A DNA stretch of 64,000 nucleotides from Haloarcula salina (GCF_010119195.1 NZ_WRXL01000005.1:186001-250000), one strand, 5' to 3'; shown: positions 27,257 to 37,064, numbered from the stretch's first letter. Translations and numbers: made by a program. The notes: generated by a model not told the origin, from the letters alone.

Positions 27257-28254
27257 GCGAGCGTCACGAGACCCGCGCCGAAGACCTGCGGCCCGCGAGT
27301 AGCCAGCCGCTCCGGTTCCGCGTCTGGACGGCGGTGCTGCGCGCCGACCCCGTCGTGCGCGGCATCCAGGTCGTCAAGCGCCGCGAGCGCCTGCTCACCG
27401 TCCTCCAGGCCGGGCTCGGCCTGGCCTGGATGGCCCTGTTCCTCCTCGCCCCGCTCGTCTACATCCTCTCGCTGTCGTTCTGGCAGCGGGGGGCCGGCGG
27501 GACCATCGTCTACGAGGCGACGGTGGCGAACTACCAGGAGATCCTGCTGCAGAACGTCGACCTGCTGGGCTGGCAGATCGGGAACACGTACCTGCTGATC
27601 CTCTGGCAGTCCCTGAAGTTCGGCTTCCTCACCACGGTCGCGACGCTGGCGCTGGGCTACGTGCCGGGGTACTTCCTCGGCCGGACCGAGAGCCGGTATC
27701 GGTCGCTGCTGTTGCTGTTCGTCGTGTTGCCGTTCTGGGTCCCGCTCATCATCCGGTACTACGCGTGGATCCTCGTCCTCGGCAACGACGGGCTCATCAC
27801 GACGGTGCTGGGCTGGGTCGGCGTCGCGTCGAACGGCTACCTCTACAACGACGTGGCCGTCGTCACCGGCCTCGTCCAGGTGTTGCTTCCGTTCATGATA
27901 CTCCCCATCTACAACACGGTCAACAAGATCGACGACGAGTACATCGAGAGCGCCAAGACGATGGGCGCGTCGCCGCTCCGGGCGTTCTACGAGGTGACGC
28001 TGCCGCTGTCGCTGCCCGGCATCAGCGCCGGGTCGATACTGGTGTTCATCCTCGCCGTCGGGAGCTTCATGGCCCCCGCGCTGCTCGGCGGGCCGGCGAA
28101 CATGATGGTCGCGAACCTCATCAGTCAGACGTTCGGGCAGGCCTTCGACTGGCCGCTCGCGAGCGCCATGGCGATGGTGTACCTGGTGGTGCTGTTCGCC
28201 ATCATCACCGTCTTCAACCGCTTCGTCGGGCTCGAGGAGGTGTTCGACCAGTGA
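27253..28254 (+). CDS. potB: PotB-like ABC transporter permease
   Basis: A 333-residue inner-membrane permease with an N-terminal cytoplasmic extension of about 50 residues and six predicted helices. The first is GLAWMALFLLAPLVYILSLS. The coupling-loop EAA motif is seen as EYIESAKTMGASPLRAFYEVTLPLSLPGI. It pairs with PotC to form the channel. It overlaps potA and potC by 4 bp each. Confidence 0.9.
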   Translation: MSERHETRAEDLRPASSQPLRFRVWTAVLRADPVVRGIQVVKRRERLLTVLQAGLGLAWMALFLLAPLVYILSLSFWQRGAGGTIVYEATVANYQEILLQNVDLLGWQIGNTYLLILWQSLKFGFLTTVATLALGYVPGYFLGRTESRYRSLLLLFVVLPFWVPLIIRYYAWILVLGNDGLITTVLGWVGVASNGYLYNDVAVVTGLVQVLLPFMILPIYNTVNKIDDEYIESAKTMGASPLRAFYEVTLPLSLPGISAGSILVFILAVGSFMAPALLGGPANMMVANLISQTFGQAFDWPLASAMAMVYLVVLFAIITVFNRFVGLEEVFDQ

Positions 28255-29060
28255 GCACCCGCCTCTCGGACGACGCGCGGTGGAACGCGATCAGGGGCGC
28301 GACGGGGCTGCTGTACCTGTTCCTGTTGCTCCCGCTGTTCATCGTGGTCCTCATCTCGTTCAATCCGACGCAGTACGCGGCGTTCCCGCCGGAGGGACTG
28401 AGCCTGACCTGGTATCAGAAGTTCTTCGCGAGCGAACGACTACTCGACGCGCTCGTCAGCAGTTTCGTCGTTGCGGCCGGCAGCGCCCTCGTCGCGGGCG
28501 CGGTCGGGCTGATCTCGGCCATCGGGTTCGTCCGCCGTGACTTCCAGTACAAGAGCGTCCTCTCCAGCCTGCTGTTCCTGCCGATGCTCATCAGCCCGGT
28601 TGTCATCGGTGTCGCGCTGACGGCGTTCCTGACCGACGTCGGGATGCAGAAGAACTACCTGTTCCTCATCCTCGGGCACTCGACGCTGGTGCTCCCCTAC
28701 GTGTTCGTGACCGTGCGAGCGCAGCTGTTCGGGTTCGACCGCTCCATCGAGGAGGCCGCGCTGACGCTCGGCGCGAACGAACTGGAGACGTTCGTCGAGG
28801 TGACGCTGCCGTCGATCATGCCCGGCCTCGCCGCCGGGATGTTGCTCGCGTTCGTCATCAGCTTCGGCGAGTTCACCGCGACGCAGTTCTGGGTCCAGCC
28901 GGACACGGTGACCGCGCCCATCGAGATCTACACGATGGTCCGCACGAGCCTCACGCCGGAGATCAACGCGATGGCGACGGTGCTCATGATCATCACGGTC
29001 GTCATCCCGCTGTTGCTCGACGTCGCGCTCGGGAAGAACCTGATCCTCAAGTCGGCCTGA
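28251..29060 (+). CDS. potC: PotC-like ABC transporter permease
   Basis: A 269-residue permease with a GTG start overlapping the potB stop. Six hydrophobic segments are visible, beginning GLLYLFLLLPLFIVVLISF. The EAA coupling motif is SIEEAALTLGANELETFVEVTLPSIMPGL. Together with PotA, PotB and PotD it completes a polyamine-type importer. Its stop is followed, 37 bp away, by the convergent Lrp-like regulator. Confidence 0.9.
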   Translation: MSTRLSDDARWNAIRGATGLLYLFLLLPLFIVVLISFNPTQYAAFPPEGLSLTWYQKFFASERLLDALVSSFVVAAGSALVAGAVGLISAIGFVRRDFQYKSVLSSLLFLPMLISPVVIGVALTAFLTDVGMQKNYLFLILGHSTLVLPYVFVTVRAQLFGFDRSIEEAALTLGANELETFVEVTLPSIMPGLAAGMLLAFVISFGEFTATQFWVQPDTVTAPIEIYTMVRTSLTPEINAMATVLMIITVVIPLLLDVALGKNLILKSA

Positions 29061-29097
29061 GGACGCCCGGGTTCGACGCGTGGCGACCCACCGCGTG

Positions 29098-29616
29098 TCA
29101 GTCCTCGTCCATCAACTCGAAGATCTCCGGGTCGGTCTGGAACTTCAGGAGGTTGTGGACGACGGAGTTGCGGACGTTCGAGACGACGGTCCCGTGGTGC
29201 TTGTAGAAGTCGTGAATCCACTGGGACTCCGCCTCCCGGCTCTGGAACATCATGATGGTCTTCCACTGGTACTCGCCGTTCGAGATGAAGTACATCAGCG
29301 TGTGCGGGTCGTCCATGATGTACTCCATCGCCGCCTCCCACTCCTCGTCGAAGTTCCGCGGGTCGAACTTGAACTCGAAGAGGGCGAAGTTGAAGAACTC
29401 CTCGTTTGGCATGATCGCCTCGCGGAAGACGCCCGAGGCGCGCATGTTCCTGATGGCCTTGCTGACGGTTACGTGGGAGACGTCGATGTCGTATTTTTCG
29501 TTAAGCGTCGCGCTGAGCTCTCTGGAGGAGATCTGCGGATCCTTCGAGAGTTCGCGAAGGATCTTGATGTCTCGATTCTGGAACTGCCAGTCGTTGTGGT
29601 CTGGATTTTCGCTCAT
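29098..29616 (-). CDS. Lrp/AsnC-like winged-helix regulator
   Basis: A 172-residue protein, MSENPDHNDWQFQNRDIKIL at the start. Residues about 15-75 form a winged helix of the Lrp type (ILRELSKDPQISSRELSATL, then HVTVSKAIRNMRASGVF). The C-terminal half has the alternating beta pattern expected of a ligand-sensing domain but is diverged from a canonical RAM domain. It is divergent from the aminotransferase at 29710 and convergent with the importer operon. It is a good candidate regulator of one or both, and of the palindrome at 24730. Confidence 0.75.
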   Translation of the reverse strand: MSENPDHNDWQFQNRDIKILRELSKDPQISSRELSATLNEKYDIDVSHVTVSKAIRNMRASGVFREAIMPNEEFFNFALFEFKFDPRNFDEEWEAAMEYIMDDPHTLMYFISNGEYQWKTIMMFQSREAESQWIHDFYKHHGTVVSNVRNSVVHNLLKFQTDPEIFELMDED

Positions 29617-29709
29617 GGGTAAGTCACGCTCCGATGGGTGCTGAGAGTCGATAACTTTTTAGTCGCGTTTTCCATTGTATACCTAGACGAGAATAATACT
29701 TTCCATAGT

Positions 29710-31035
29710 ATGAGTCCTAAACCTCAATCGACGACCGACAACGACGACGTGGTCGCCGGGTACGACGAGCACGTGATGCCGATCTGGAAGTCGCTCAACG
29801 TCCCCGTCGAGCGCGCGGAGGGGTGTCGCCTGTTCGACCACGAGGGGAACGAGTACCTCGACGTGTTCTCGGGGATCTCGGTGGCCAACGCCGGCCACAA
29901 CAACGAGGCCGTCGTCGAGGCGGCGAAAGACCAGCTCAACACGTTCGTCCACGGCTGCTCGTACGTCCACCCGTCGCGGCCGGTCGCCGACCTCGCGGAG
30001 CGGCTCGCGGAGATCACGCCGGGCGACCTCCAGAAGTCCTTCTTCTGTAACTCCGGGACCGAGGCCGTCGAGGGAGCGATCAAGCTCGCGCGGAAGTACA
30101 CCGGCGGAAAGGAGATCGTCGCCCTGGAGATGGGCTTTCACGGCCGGACGCTCGGGAGCCTCGCGCTCACCGGCAACCACGCCTACAAGCACGGGATGGC
30201 CCCGACGCTGAACGACGTGACCCACGCGCCGGCCCCCTACAAGTACCGCTCGCACTACGGCGACCTCGACGACGAGGCGTTCGCCGCCGAGGCCGCGGCC
30301 GAACTGGAGCGCGTCATCGGCACCCACACGAGCGGCGACCTGGCGGCCGTCGTCGTCGAGCCGGTCATCGGCGAGGGCGGCATCATCGTCCCGCCCGCGG
30401 ACTACCTCTCGCGGGTGAAGGAGATCGCCCACGACCACGGCGGCCTGCTCGTGCTGGACGAGGTCCAGTCGGGCTACGGTCGGACCGGCGAGTTCTGGGC
30501 AGCAGATCACTTCGACGTGACGCCGGACATCCTGACGCAGGCGAAGGGCATCGCCAACGGCTTGCCGCTCGGCGCGTTCACCGCGCCCGCCGAGATCGCC
30601 GACGCCTTCGAGTCGGGCGACCACCTCTCGACGTTCGGCGGCAACCCGGTCTGCTGTGCCGCCGCGCTGGCGACCATCGACGAACTGCAGGGCGGAATCG
30701 TCGACAACGCCCGCGAACAGGGGGCGTGGCTGGCCGACGAACTCGCCGCGCTCGAATCGCTCGACGCCGTCGGCGAGACGCGCGGCCTCGGCCTGATGCA
30801 GGGCGTCGAACTGGTCGATCCCGACGAGCGGGGGCCCGGCGACGCTCCGGCTCCGGCCCCGGACCTCGCGAAACACGTCGGCACGCACCTCCGCGAGGAG
30901 GAGGGCATCGTGATGGGCGTCGGCGGCTACTACAAGAACGTCATCCGGTTCCAGCCGCCCCTGACCATCGACCGGTCGCAGCTCCGACGCGCCGTCGACG
31001 GGCTCGAAGACGCCATCCGGGCCGAGCGCCGATGA
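29710..31035 (+). CDS. Class III PLP-dependent aminotransferase (GABA/AGXT2-like)
   Basis: A 441-residue aminotransferase starting MSPKPQSTTDNDDV. PLP-binding lysine in ILTQAKGIANGLPLGA, phosphate loop in FFCNSGTEAVEGAIKLARKY, Asp in LLVLDEVQSGYGRTGEFW, and the substrate-side GFHGRTLGSLALTGN. It would convert an omega- or beta-amino acid or diamine to the semialdehyde or oxo acid, with 2-oxoglutarate or pyruvate as acceptor. It is distinct from the aminotransferase at 19931, which carries a Cys cluster. It overlaps the thiolase by 4 bp. An in-frame start at 29638 would run through the promoter and was rejected. Confidence 0.88.
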   Translation: MSPKPQSTTDNDDVVAGYDEHVMPIWKSLNVPVERAEGCRLFDHEGNEYLDVFSGISVANAGHNNEAVVEAAKDQLNTFVHGCSYVHPSRPVADLAERLAEITPGDLQKSFFCNSGTEAVEGAIKLARKYTGGKEIVALEMGFHGRTLGSLALTGNHAYKHGMAPTLNDVTHAPAPYKYRSHYGDLDDEAFAAEAAAELERVIGTHTSGDLAAVVVEPVIGEGGIIVPPADYLSRVKEIAHDHGGLLVLDEVQSGYGRTGEFWAADHFDVTPDILTQAKGIANGLPLGAFTAPAEIADAFESGDHLSTFGGNPVCCAAALATIDELQGGIVDNAREQGAWLADELAALESLDAVGETRGLGLMQGVELVDPDERGPGDAPAPAPDLAKHVGTHLREEEGIVMGVGGYYKNVIRFQPPLTIDRSQLRRAVDGLEDAIRAERR

Positions 31036-32192
31036 CGGCGCGAGACGCGACAGCAGCTGACACGACGCCGGTCGTCGTGGAAGCGGTTCGGACGCCGCTC
31101 GGCGTCGACGACGGCGTCTTCGCGGACGTTCGCAGCGAGGACCTCTCCGTCCCGCTCGTCGACGAACTGCTCGCGCGGACCGGCCTCGACGGCGACGCGG
31201 TCGACGACCTGCTGTGGGGCTGCGCCCAGCAGCGCGACGAACAGGGCAATAACCTCGCACGGGTCATCGCGCTCCTCTCGGACCTCGGGGAGTCGGTCCC
31301 CGGAGCGACGATCAACCGCTGGTGCGCGTCCTCGGCCGAGGCCGTCGCGCGGGGGGCCGACGCCGTCGCGGCAGGGCAGCGCGAGTGCCTGATCGTCGGC
31401 GGCGTCGAGAACATGTCCCGCGTGGCCATCGCGGGCAACATCGACAGCGTCCACCCCGGACTGGCCGACCGCTACGACCTCGACGCGCTGAACATGGGTC
31501 AGACGGCCGAAGCCGTCGCCGAGCGCTTCGACGTGTCCCGGACGGCACAGGACGAGTACGCCCTCCGGAGCCACCGCCGCGCCGCGGAGGCGGCCGATTC
31601 GGGAGCTTTCGACGAGGAGATCGTCCCGGTCGAGACGCCGGCCGGCCGAATCGAGCGCGACGAGGGCATCCGTCCCGACACGTCGCTCGAACGCCTCGCC
31701 GATCTGCCGACAGTGTTCCGCGACGACGGGACCGTGACGCCGGGGAACGCCTCGCAAATCAGCGACGGCGCCGCCGCCCTGCTGGTGACGAGCCGGTCGT
31801 TCGCGGACCGATACGGGCTCTCCGTCCTCGGGGAAATCGGCGGCCACGCCGTCGCCGGCGTCGATCCCGAGATCATGGGCGTCGGCCCCGTCCCGGCGGT
31901 ACGCTCCCTCTGTGAGCGGGAGAACCGAAATCCGGAGGACTACGACCTGGTCGAACTCAACGAGGCCTTCGCCAGCCAGTGCCTGTACTGCAAACGCGAA
32001 CTGAGCTTCGACGACGAGCGGTTCAACGTCAACGGCGGGGCCATCGCCCTCGGGCACCCGCTGGGGGCGACCGGCGCGCGACTGCCGGTGACGCTGCTCC
32101 ACGAGATGCGGCGACGCGACGACTCCCTCGGCCTCGCCACCGAGTGCGTCGGCTACGGCCAGGGCATGGCAATCGAGTTCCGGCGACCCTGA
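31032..32192 (+). CDS. Thiolase (acetyl-CoA C-acyltransferase)
   Basis: A 386-residue thiolase. The nucleophilic cysteine is at residue 98 ([11 protein letters not shown]). The later catalytic motifs are [26 protein letters not shown] with the active-site His, and [10 protein letters not shown] with the second Cys. It cleaves a 3-oxoacyl-CoA with free CoA, or runs the reverse condensation. Translational coupling to an aminotransferase is unusual and suggests both act on the same carbon skeleton. Confidence 0.9.
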   Translation: MTARDATAADTTPVVVEAVRTPLGVDDGVFADVRSEDLSVPLVDELLARTGLDGDAVDDLLWGCAQQRDEQGNNLARVIALLSDLGESVPGATINRWCASSAEAVARGADAVAAGQRECLIVGGVENMSRVAIAGNIDSVHPGLADRYDLDALNMGQTAEAVAERFDVSRTAQDEYALRSHRRAAEAADSGAFDEEIVPVETPAGRIERDEGIRPDTSLERLADLPTVFRDDGTVTPGNASQISDGAAALLVTSRSFADRYGLSVLGEIGGHAVAGVDPEIMGVGPVPAVRSLCERENRNPEDYDLVELNEAFASQCLYCKRELSFDDERFNVNGGAIALGHPLGATGARLPVTLLHEMRRRDDSLGLATECVGYGQGMAIEFRRP

Positions 32193-32292
32193 GCCGCGGC
32201 GCTGTCAGTGGCGGTGCATCGACTCGGGCATCGATTTGCGACCGGTCGGAACCTATTCAACCACGACCGGTGAAGTGGGACTCGATTCAACG

Positions 32293-32790
32293 ATGGACGA
32301 GAAAGACGTGACCATCCTCTCGGCGGTCGCGCGACTCGGAACCGGCAGCGCGGAGAAACTGTCCGAAGAGACCGACATTCCGACCTCGACGGTCCACTAC
32401 CGCTTAGAGAAACTCAGAGAGCGCGGCGTCGTCACGAACGACCTGCTCGATGTCGATCTGGAAGCGGTCGGCCTGAACATCACCGTCATCACCGAGGTGA
32501 CGGCGGAGTACAGCGAGCAGTACCACGATGACGTGGGCGAGGCGCTCGCCGACGTCGAGGGCGTCAATCAGGTCTACTTCACGATGGGCGACACCGACTT
32601 CGTCGTCATCGCGCACCTGTCGAGCCGCGGAATGGTCGAGCGCCTCATCGAGGACTACGAGTCCGTCGACGGCGTCGAACAGACGAGTTCCAAGTTCGTC
32701 ATCAAGACGATCAAGGACGAACCGCGACCCCTCAACGACTTCGACCCGGAGACGCTGGCCGCGTTGCTTCAGCCCGATGCGACGGAGTGA
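32293..32790 (+). CDS. Lrp/AsnC family transcription regulator
   Basis: A 165-residue regulator starting MDEKDVTILSAVARLGTG. The N-terminal HTH is KLSEETDIPTSTVHYRLEKLRERGVV. The C-terminal RAM-like domain has VNQVYFTMGDTDFVVIAHL followed by GVEQTSSKFVIKTIKDEP. Such proteins sense amino acids or metabolites as octamers or dimers. It lies between the thiolase gene and gdhA and is probably the local regulator of the latter. Confidence 0.85.
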   Translation: MDEKDVTILSAVARLGTGSAEKLSEETDIPTSTVHYRLEKLRERGVVTNDLLDVDLEAVGLNITVITEVTAEYSEQYHDDVGEALADVEGVNQVYFTMGDTDFVVIAHLSSRGMVERLIEDYESVDGVEQTSSKFVIKTIKDEPRPLNDFDPETLAALLQPDATE

Positions 32791-32805
32791 CAGTGCCTTT
32801 TCTAG

Positions 32806-32847
32806 ATTGTATCCCATTATTAAGTCTATTTTAGAATTGAGTCCCAT
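32806..32847 (+). promoter_or_regulatory. Direct repeats upstream of glutamate dehydrogenase
   Basis: ATTGTATCCCAT (32806-32817) and ATTGAGTCCCAT (32836-32847) differ at two positions and start exactly 30 bp apart, about three helical turns. They lie upstream of a TATA-like CTATTAA at 32871-32877 for the gene at 32910. Position and phasing suit the adjacent Lrp-type regulator. Binding is inference. Confidence 0.4.
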
Positions 32848-32909
32848 AGACTGCACAATATTTGGAAAAACTATTAAGGACCGGGTTCGTAGCCACCTGC
32901 ATAGCGACG

Positions 32910-34190
32910 ATGATATCAGCGAACGCCACGACAGCGGAGACGGCGGCCGACGAACCGGCGGTCGAGACGGCCAAACGGCGGCTGGACCGGCTCGCGGACC
33001 TGGTGGACGTGAGCGACGAGTACGTCGAACGGTTGAAGTACCCCTCGCAAGTCCACCGCGTTTCGATTCCGGTCCGCCTCGACGACGGCGACATCGAGGT
33101 GTTCGAAGGGTTCCGGGCCCAGCACGACAACGTCCGCGGTCCGTACAAGGGCGGCATCAGGTACGCCCCCGGCGTGACGGCCGACGAGTGCGTCTCCCTG
33201 GCGATGGCGATGACCTGGAAGTGTGCGCTCCTCGACCTTCCCTTCGGCGGCGCGAAGGGGGGCGTGGCCGTCGATCCGCGATCGCTCTCGACCGAAGAGA
33301 AACGACGGCTGACCCGGCGGTTCGCCGAGGAGATGCGCTCGTTCGTCGGCCCGCAGACCGACATCCCCGCGCCTGACATGGGCACCGACGCCCAGACGAT
33401 GGCGTGGATCGCGGACGTGTACAAGATGCAGACCGGCGACGGGACGCGTGGCGTCGTCACCGGCAAACCCCCGCGCGTGGGCGGCCTCGCCGGCCGCGAG
33501 GAAGCGCCGGGTCGCAGCACCGCACTCGTCGCACGCGAGGCGGCGAACTACTACGACCTCCCGATCGACGGGCTGACCGTGGCAATTCAGGGATTCGGGA
33601 GCGTCGGCGGCCACGCCGCCCGACTGCTCGACGAGTGGGGCGCGAGGGTCGTCGCCGTGAGCGACATCGACGGCGGCGTTTTCGACGAGAACGGACTCGA
33701 CATCGACGCGCTCTCGGCGGGGACCGGCCCGCTCTCCGACCGCGACGCCGCGGCCGAGGCCGACGAGCTGACGAACGACGCGCTGCTCGAACTCGACGTG
33801 GACGTGCTGATCCCCGCTGCGGTCGGTGGGGTTCTGACCGCGGACAACGCGCCGAACGTCGAGGCGTCACTCGTCGTCGAGGGGGCGAACGAGCCCACGA
33901 CGGCCGAGGCGGACGCCGTCCTGGCCGAACGCGGCGTTCCGGTAATCCCCGACATCCTCGCCAACGCCGGCGGGGTCACCGCGAGCTACTTCGAGTGGCT
34001 TCAGAACACGAACGGCCGCTCGTGGACCCACGACGAAGTTCGAGACGAACTGGACGAACGGATGCTGGCTGCCTGGGAGGCGGTCAGGGAGAGTCGCGAA
34101 GCGCGGGATGTCCCGTGGCGGGACGCGGCGTACGCCGTCGCGCTCGAACGGGTCGCCGAGAGCCACGAGACGCTGGGGATCTGGCCATGA
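32910..34190 (+). CDS. gdhA: Glutamate dehydrogenase (Glu/Leu/Phe/Val dehydrogenase family)
   Basis: A 426-residue enzyme, start at ATG 32910 ([16 protein letters not shown]); an upstream start at 32862 is possible. GPYKGGIRY carries the substrate lysine at residue 80, a second lysine is at 104 (MTWKCAL), and the catalytic lysine is at 116 in PFGGAKGG. The NAD(P) fold has [16 protein letters not shown] and VAVSDIDGG. It interconverts glutamate and 2-oxoglutarate with ammonia. Here it would recycle the glutamate made by the two aminotransferases. It overlaps the aldehyde dehydrogenase by 4 bp. Confidence 0.9.
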   Translation: MISANATTAETAADEPAVETAKRRLDRLADLVDVSDEYVERLKYPSQVHRVSIPVRLDDGDIEVFEGFRAQHDNVRGPYKGGIRYAPGVTADECVSLAMAMTWKCALLDLPFGGAKGGVAVDPRSLSTEEKRRLTRRFAEEMRSFVGPQTDIPAPDMGTDAQTMAWIADVYKMQTGDGTRGVVTGKPPRVGGLAGREEAPGRSTALVAREAANYYDLPIDGLTVAIQGFGSVGGHAARLLDEWGARVVAVSDIDGGVFDENGLDIDALSAGTGPLSDRDAAAEADELTNDALLELDVDVLIPAAVGGVLTADNAPNVEASLVVEGANEPTTAEADAVLAERGVPVIPDILANAGGVTASYFEWLQNTNGRSWTHDEVRDELDERMLAAWEAVRESREARDVPWRDAAYAVALERVAESHETLGIWP

Positions 34191-35572
34191 GCGGGGACGC
34201 GCCGACGCTGTTCGAGACGATGAACCCCGCGACAGGCGCGCACCTGGCGACGTACGCGGTCGACGACGAGGCCGCCGTCGAGGCGACGCTCGACAGCGCT
34301 GCCGACCGGTTCGACGCGTGGTGCGACCGACCGATCGCGGAGCGCGAAGCCCTCCTCGAAGACGTGGCGACGGTGCTTCGCGACGGGAAAGACGACTACG
34401 CTGCGCTCATCACCGACGAGGTGGGAAAGCCCCTCGACCAGTCGCGCGCCGAGGTCGAGAAGTGCGCGTGGGTGTGTGAGTACTACGCCGAGCGGGCGGC
34501 CGGGCAACTCCAGGACGAGCGCCTCGACGGCGCGCCCGGAACGAAGACCTACGTCAGCTACGAGCCGCTCGGGCCGGTTTTGGCGATCATGCCCTGGAAC
34601 TACCCGTTCTGGCAGGTGTTCCGGTTCGCCGCGCCCCACCTCACCGCCGGCAACGTCGGCCTCCTCAAGCACGCCCCGAACACGCTGGGCTGTGCCCAGG
34701 CGATCGTGTCGATCTTCCGCGAGGCGGGCTATCCCGAGGGCGTCTTCTCGTCGCTGCAGATCCCCACCGACCGCGTCGCCGACGTGATCGCAGACGACCG
34801 TGTCGCGGCGGTCACGCTGACCGGGAGCACGCGCGCCGGGCGAGCGGTCGCCGCAGAGAGCGGCGAGGCGCTCAAGAAAACCGTCCTCGAACTCGGCGGG
34901 AGCGACCCGTTCGTCGTTCTCGACGACGCCCCGGTCGAGACGGTGGCGGAGCAGGCAGTGACCGCGCGCACGCAAAACGCCGGCCAGTCGTGTATCGCCG
35001 CGAAGCGGTTCGTCGTCCACGAGGCGGTCTACGACGAGTTCCTCGACGCTGTCACCCAGCGAATGGAATCCCTCACCGTCGGCGACCCGACGGCCGAAGC
35101 GACGGATCTCGGCCCGCTGGCCAGGGCGGACATCCTCGAACAGCTCGACGAGCAGGTGCGGGCCTCCGTCGACGCTGGTGCCACCGTCGTCACGGGCGGC
35201 GAACCGATGTCCCGCGAGGGCCACTACTACCCGCCGACGATTCTGACCGACGTTCCGGACGGCTGTCCGGCGGCCGAGGAAGAGCTGTTCGGTCCGGTCG
35301 CAACGGTGACCGCCGTGCCCGACGAATCGACGGCCGTGCGCGTCGCGAACGACACCGACTTCGGACTCGGTGCGAGCGTCTGGACCGCCGACGCCGCCCG
35401 CGGCGAAGCGCTCGTTCCCGAGATCGACGCCGGAAACGTCTTCGTCAATCAGGTCGTGCAGTCGGACCCGCGACTCCCCTTCAGCGGCATCAAGGACTCC
35501 GGCTACGGGACCGAACTCTCGAAACACGGCATCCGGGAGTTCACGAACGCCAAGACGGTCTGGGTGGAGTGA
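34187..35572 (+). CDS. NAD(P)-dependent succinate-semialdehyde/aldehyde dehydrogenase
   Basis: A 461-residue aldehyde dehydrogenase of the short succinate-semialdehyde dehydrogenase class (about 460 residues). Catalytic residues visible: Asn 138 in MPWNYP, Glu 235 in LELGGSDP, and Cys 269 in [11 protein letters not shown]. The cofactor motif is [11 protein letters not shown]. It would oxidise the semialdehyde produced by transamination of GABA or another omega-amino acid to the carboxylate. Start overlaps the gdhA stop. Confidence 0.9.
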   Translation: MSGDAPTLFETMNPATGAHLATYAVDDEAAVEATLDSAADRFDAWCDRPIAEREALLEDVATVLRDGKDDYAALITDEVGKPLDQSRAEVEKCAWVCEYYAERAAGQLQDERLDGAPGTKTYVSYEPLGPVLAIMPWNYPFWQVFRFAAPHLTAGNVGLLKHAPNTLGCAQAIVSIFREAGYPEGVFSSLQIPTDRVADVIADDRVAAVTLTGSTRAGRAVAAESGEALKKTVLELGGSDPFVVLDDAPVETVAEQAVTARTQNAGQSCIAAKRFVVHEAVYDEFLDAVTQRMESLTVGDPTAEATDLGPLARADILEQLDEQVRASVDAGATVVTGGEPMSREGHYYPPTILTDVPDGCPAAEEELFGPVATVTAVPDESTAVRVANDTDFGLGASVWTADAARGEALVPEIDAGNVFVNQVVQSDPRLPFSGIKDSGYGTELSKHGIREFTNAKTVWVE

Positions 35573-35664
35573 GCGGACGGCGCTCGCCCGTCGGTTTCGG
35601 TTCTCGACCTGCTAACGTGTATCAAATCAAAACGGTTACAACTGTGTCGGCGTAACGTCATGTC

Positions 35665-36243
35665 GTGACAGACGTACTCGTCGTCGGCGGTGGTCCCGCC
35701 GGCCTGAGCGCTGCGCTGTTCGCACAGAAAAACGGGCTGGAGACGACGGTGTTCGACACCGACGGGACCTGGATGCACAAGGCCCACCTGTTCAATTACC
35801 TCGGCATCGGCTCACAGGACGGCACGGCGTTCCTCGAGACGGCCCGGGAGCAGGTCGACAGTTTCGGTGTCGACAGAAAACAGGGTACCGAAGTGACCGA
35901 CGTGCAGGAAACCGACGACGGTTTCGAAGTCTCCACGGACGACGGGACCCACGAGGCGGACTACGTCGTCCTCGCGACCGGAGCGAACCGCGATCTCGCG
36001 GAGTCGCTCGGGTGTGAAACGGCGGACGACGATACCGTCGACGTGGACGTGACGATGGAGACGAGCGTCACAGACGCCTACGCCACAGGTGCGATGGTTC
36101 GCGCCGAAGAGTGGCAAGCGGTCATCTCCGCGGGCGACGGCGCGGCCGCAGCCCTGAACATCCTCACGAAAGAGAAGGGCGAGCACTTCCACGACTTCGA
36201 CACGCCGGACGACGCCGCCGCGCTGTTCGGTCAGGACCGGTAG
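35665..36243 (+). CDS. Small FAD/NAD(P)-binding oxidoreductase, thioredoxin-reductase-like
   Basis: A 192-residue protein with a GTG start (MTDVLVVGGGPAGLSAAL). The FAD dinucleotide motif is VVGGGPAGLSAALFAQ. VVLATGANRDL and the C-terminal DAYATGAMVRAEEWQAVISAGDGAAAALNI match the FAD-binding half of thioredoxin reductases. It lacks both the NADPH-binding domain and the CxxC pair, so it is not a normal thioredoxin reductase. Such short flavoproteins are common in haloarchaea and of unknown role. It ends at the edge of the repeat-rich origin region. Confidence 0.75.
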   Translation: MTDVLVVGGGPAGLSAALFAQKNGLETTVFDTDGTWMHKAHLFNYLGIGSQDGTAFLETAREQVDSFGVDRKQGTEVTDVQETDDGFEVSTDDGTHEADYVVLATGANRDLAESLGCETADDDTVDVDVTMETSVTDAYATGAMVRAEEWQAVISAGDGAAAALNILTKEKGEHFHDFDTPDDAAALFGQDR

Positions 36244-36304
36244 CACCCGACGAAGGGACGGAGACGACGCCTCGCACCGTCCGCCTCCACGCGGAACCGG
36301 GGAG

Positions 36305-37048
36305 ACACCACTCTGTCCGCTGTTTCAGTCCGATCAGAACCCTCTGGTACTTGCATCGGTTTGCGCTGGCGGAGCTGTACCCCACCCTGTCCGCCGTTCT
36401 TCCACCGGCGGAGGCGACCGTCGAACACCACTGTGTCCGCTGTTCTATCACCTGGAGGGCCGAGATCCGACCCCACCGTGTCCGCTGTTGCTTGGAACTG
36501 GCAGGCCACCCCCCACACCACCGTGTCCGTAGTTTAGATTCCACTATCGTACGCTCACTATCCAATTATCTATCGGGGAACGACACCGAGACTAGCTTGC
36601 ACCGGCGGATTCCGATACCGGTCACGATTCGGATACCACTCTATTCGGAGGTTCGATCCCCCGTCGTGGGATCACTGCATCTCTCCCCACCCCACTCTGT
36701 CCGCAGTTCGGAGTGTGTGGCGATCGTTGGCGAAACGCAATTCTGGGGATTTGAGGGACTCTAACGCCTGTCTTTGGCGCATGAGAGACGCTATTCGGCC
36801 ATCGACGCCATCGTACCGACACCGGTATGTCCGCTGTTCTCCGGTCGGGACTTCGGCGACACCCACACCGCTGTGTCCGCTGTTCCGACACCGGCGTGTC
36901 CGCCGTTTCGTGGAATGGAAAGTCGAAGACAGGGGGGCGTTCGATGCGGCATTCCACCCCACCCTGTCCGCCGTTCTGCTCCGTGGACGCATCGTGAACG
37001 GGTGACACCGGAACGTCCGCTGTTTCGACACCGCACTGTCCGCAGTTG
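36305..37048 (+). repeat. Left ORB/iteron-like array, 12 copies of TGTCCGCNGTT motif
   Basis: Twelve copies, all in the + orientation, lie in the gene-free stretch 36244-37064, beyond the 3' end of orc. The 11-bp cores start at 36314, 36388, 36434, 36479, 36524, 36698, 36828, 36874, 36897, 36965, 37014 and 37037. The extended consensus is ACMCCRCNNTGTCCGCNGTT. The copy at 36524 ends TGTCCGTAGTT and the one at 37014 begins CGTCC. A degenerate copy is possible near 36635. Several intervals are 23, 45, 46 or 68 bp, multiples of about 22.7. Unique sequence lies between copies. ORFs through the array are artefacts of the repeats. Confidence 0.85.
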
Positions 37049-37064
37049 TTCCCCCGGTCGGGAG

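Noticed and set aside
29668-29711. Direct repeat TTTCCATNGTAT before the aminotransferase at 29710
   Set aside because: One copy overlaps the likely TATA box and the other overlaps the start codon, so the match may simply reflect promoter and start sequence; too weak to list as an operator.
34001-35527. 508-codon - strand ORF
   Set aside because: Antisense of the aldehyde dehydrogenase, which has the full set of catalytic residues.
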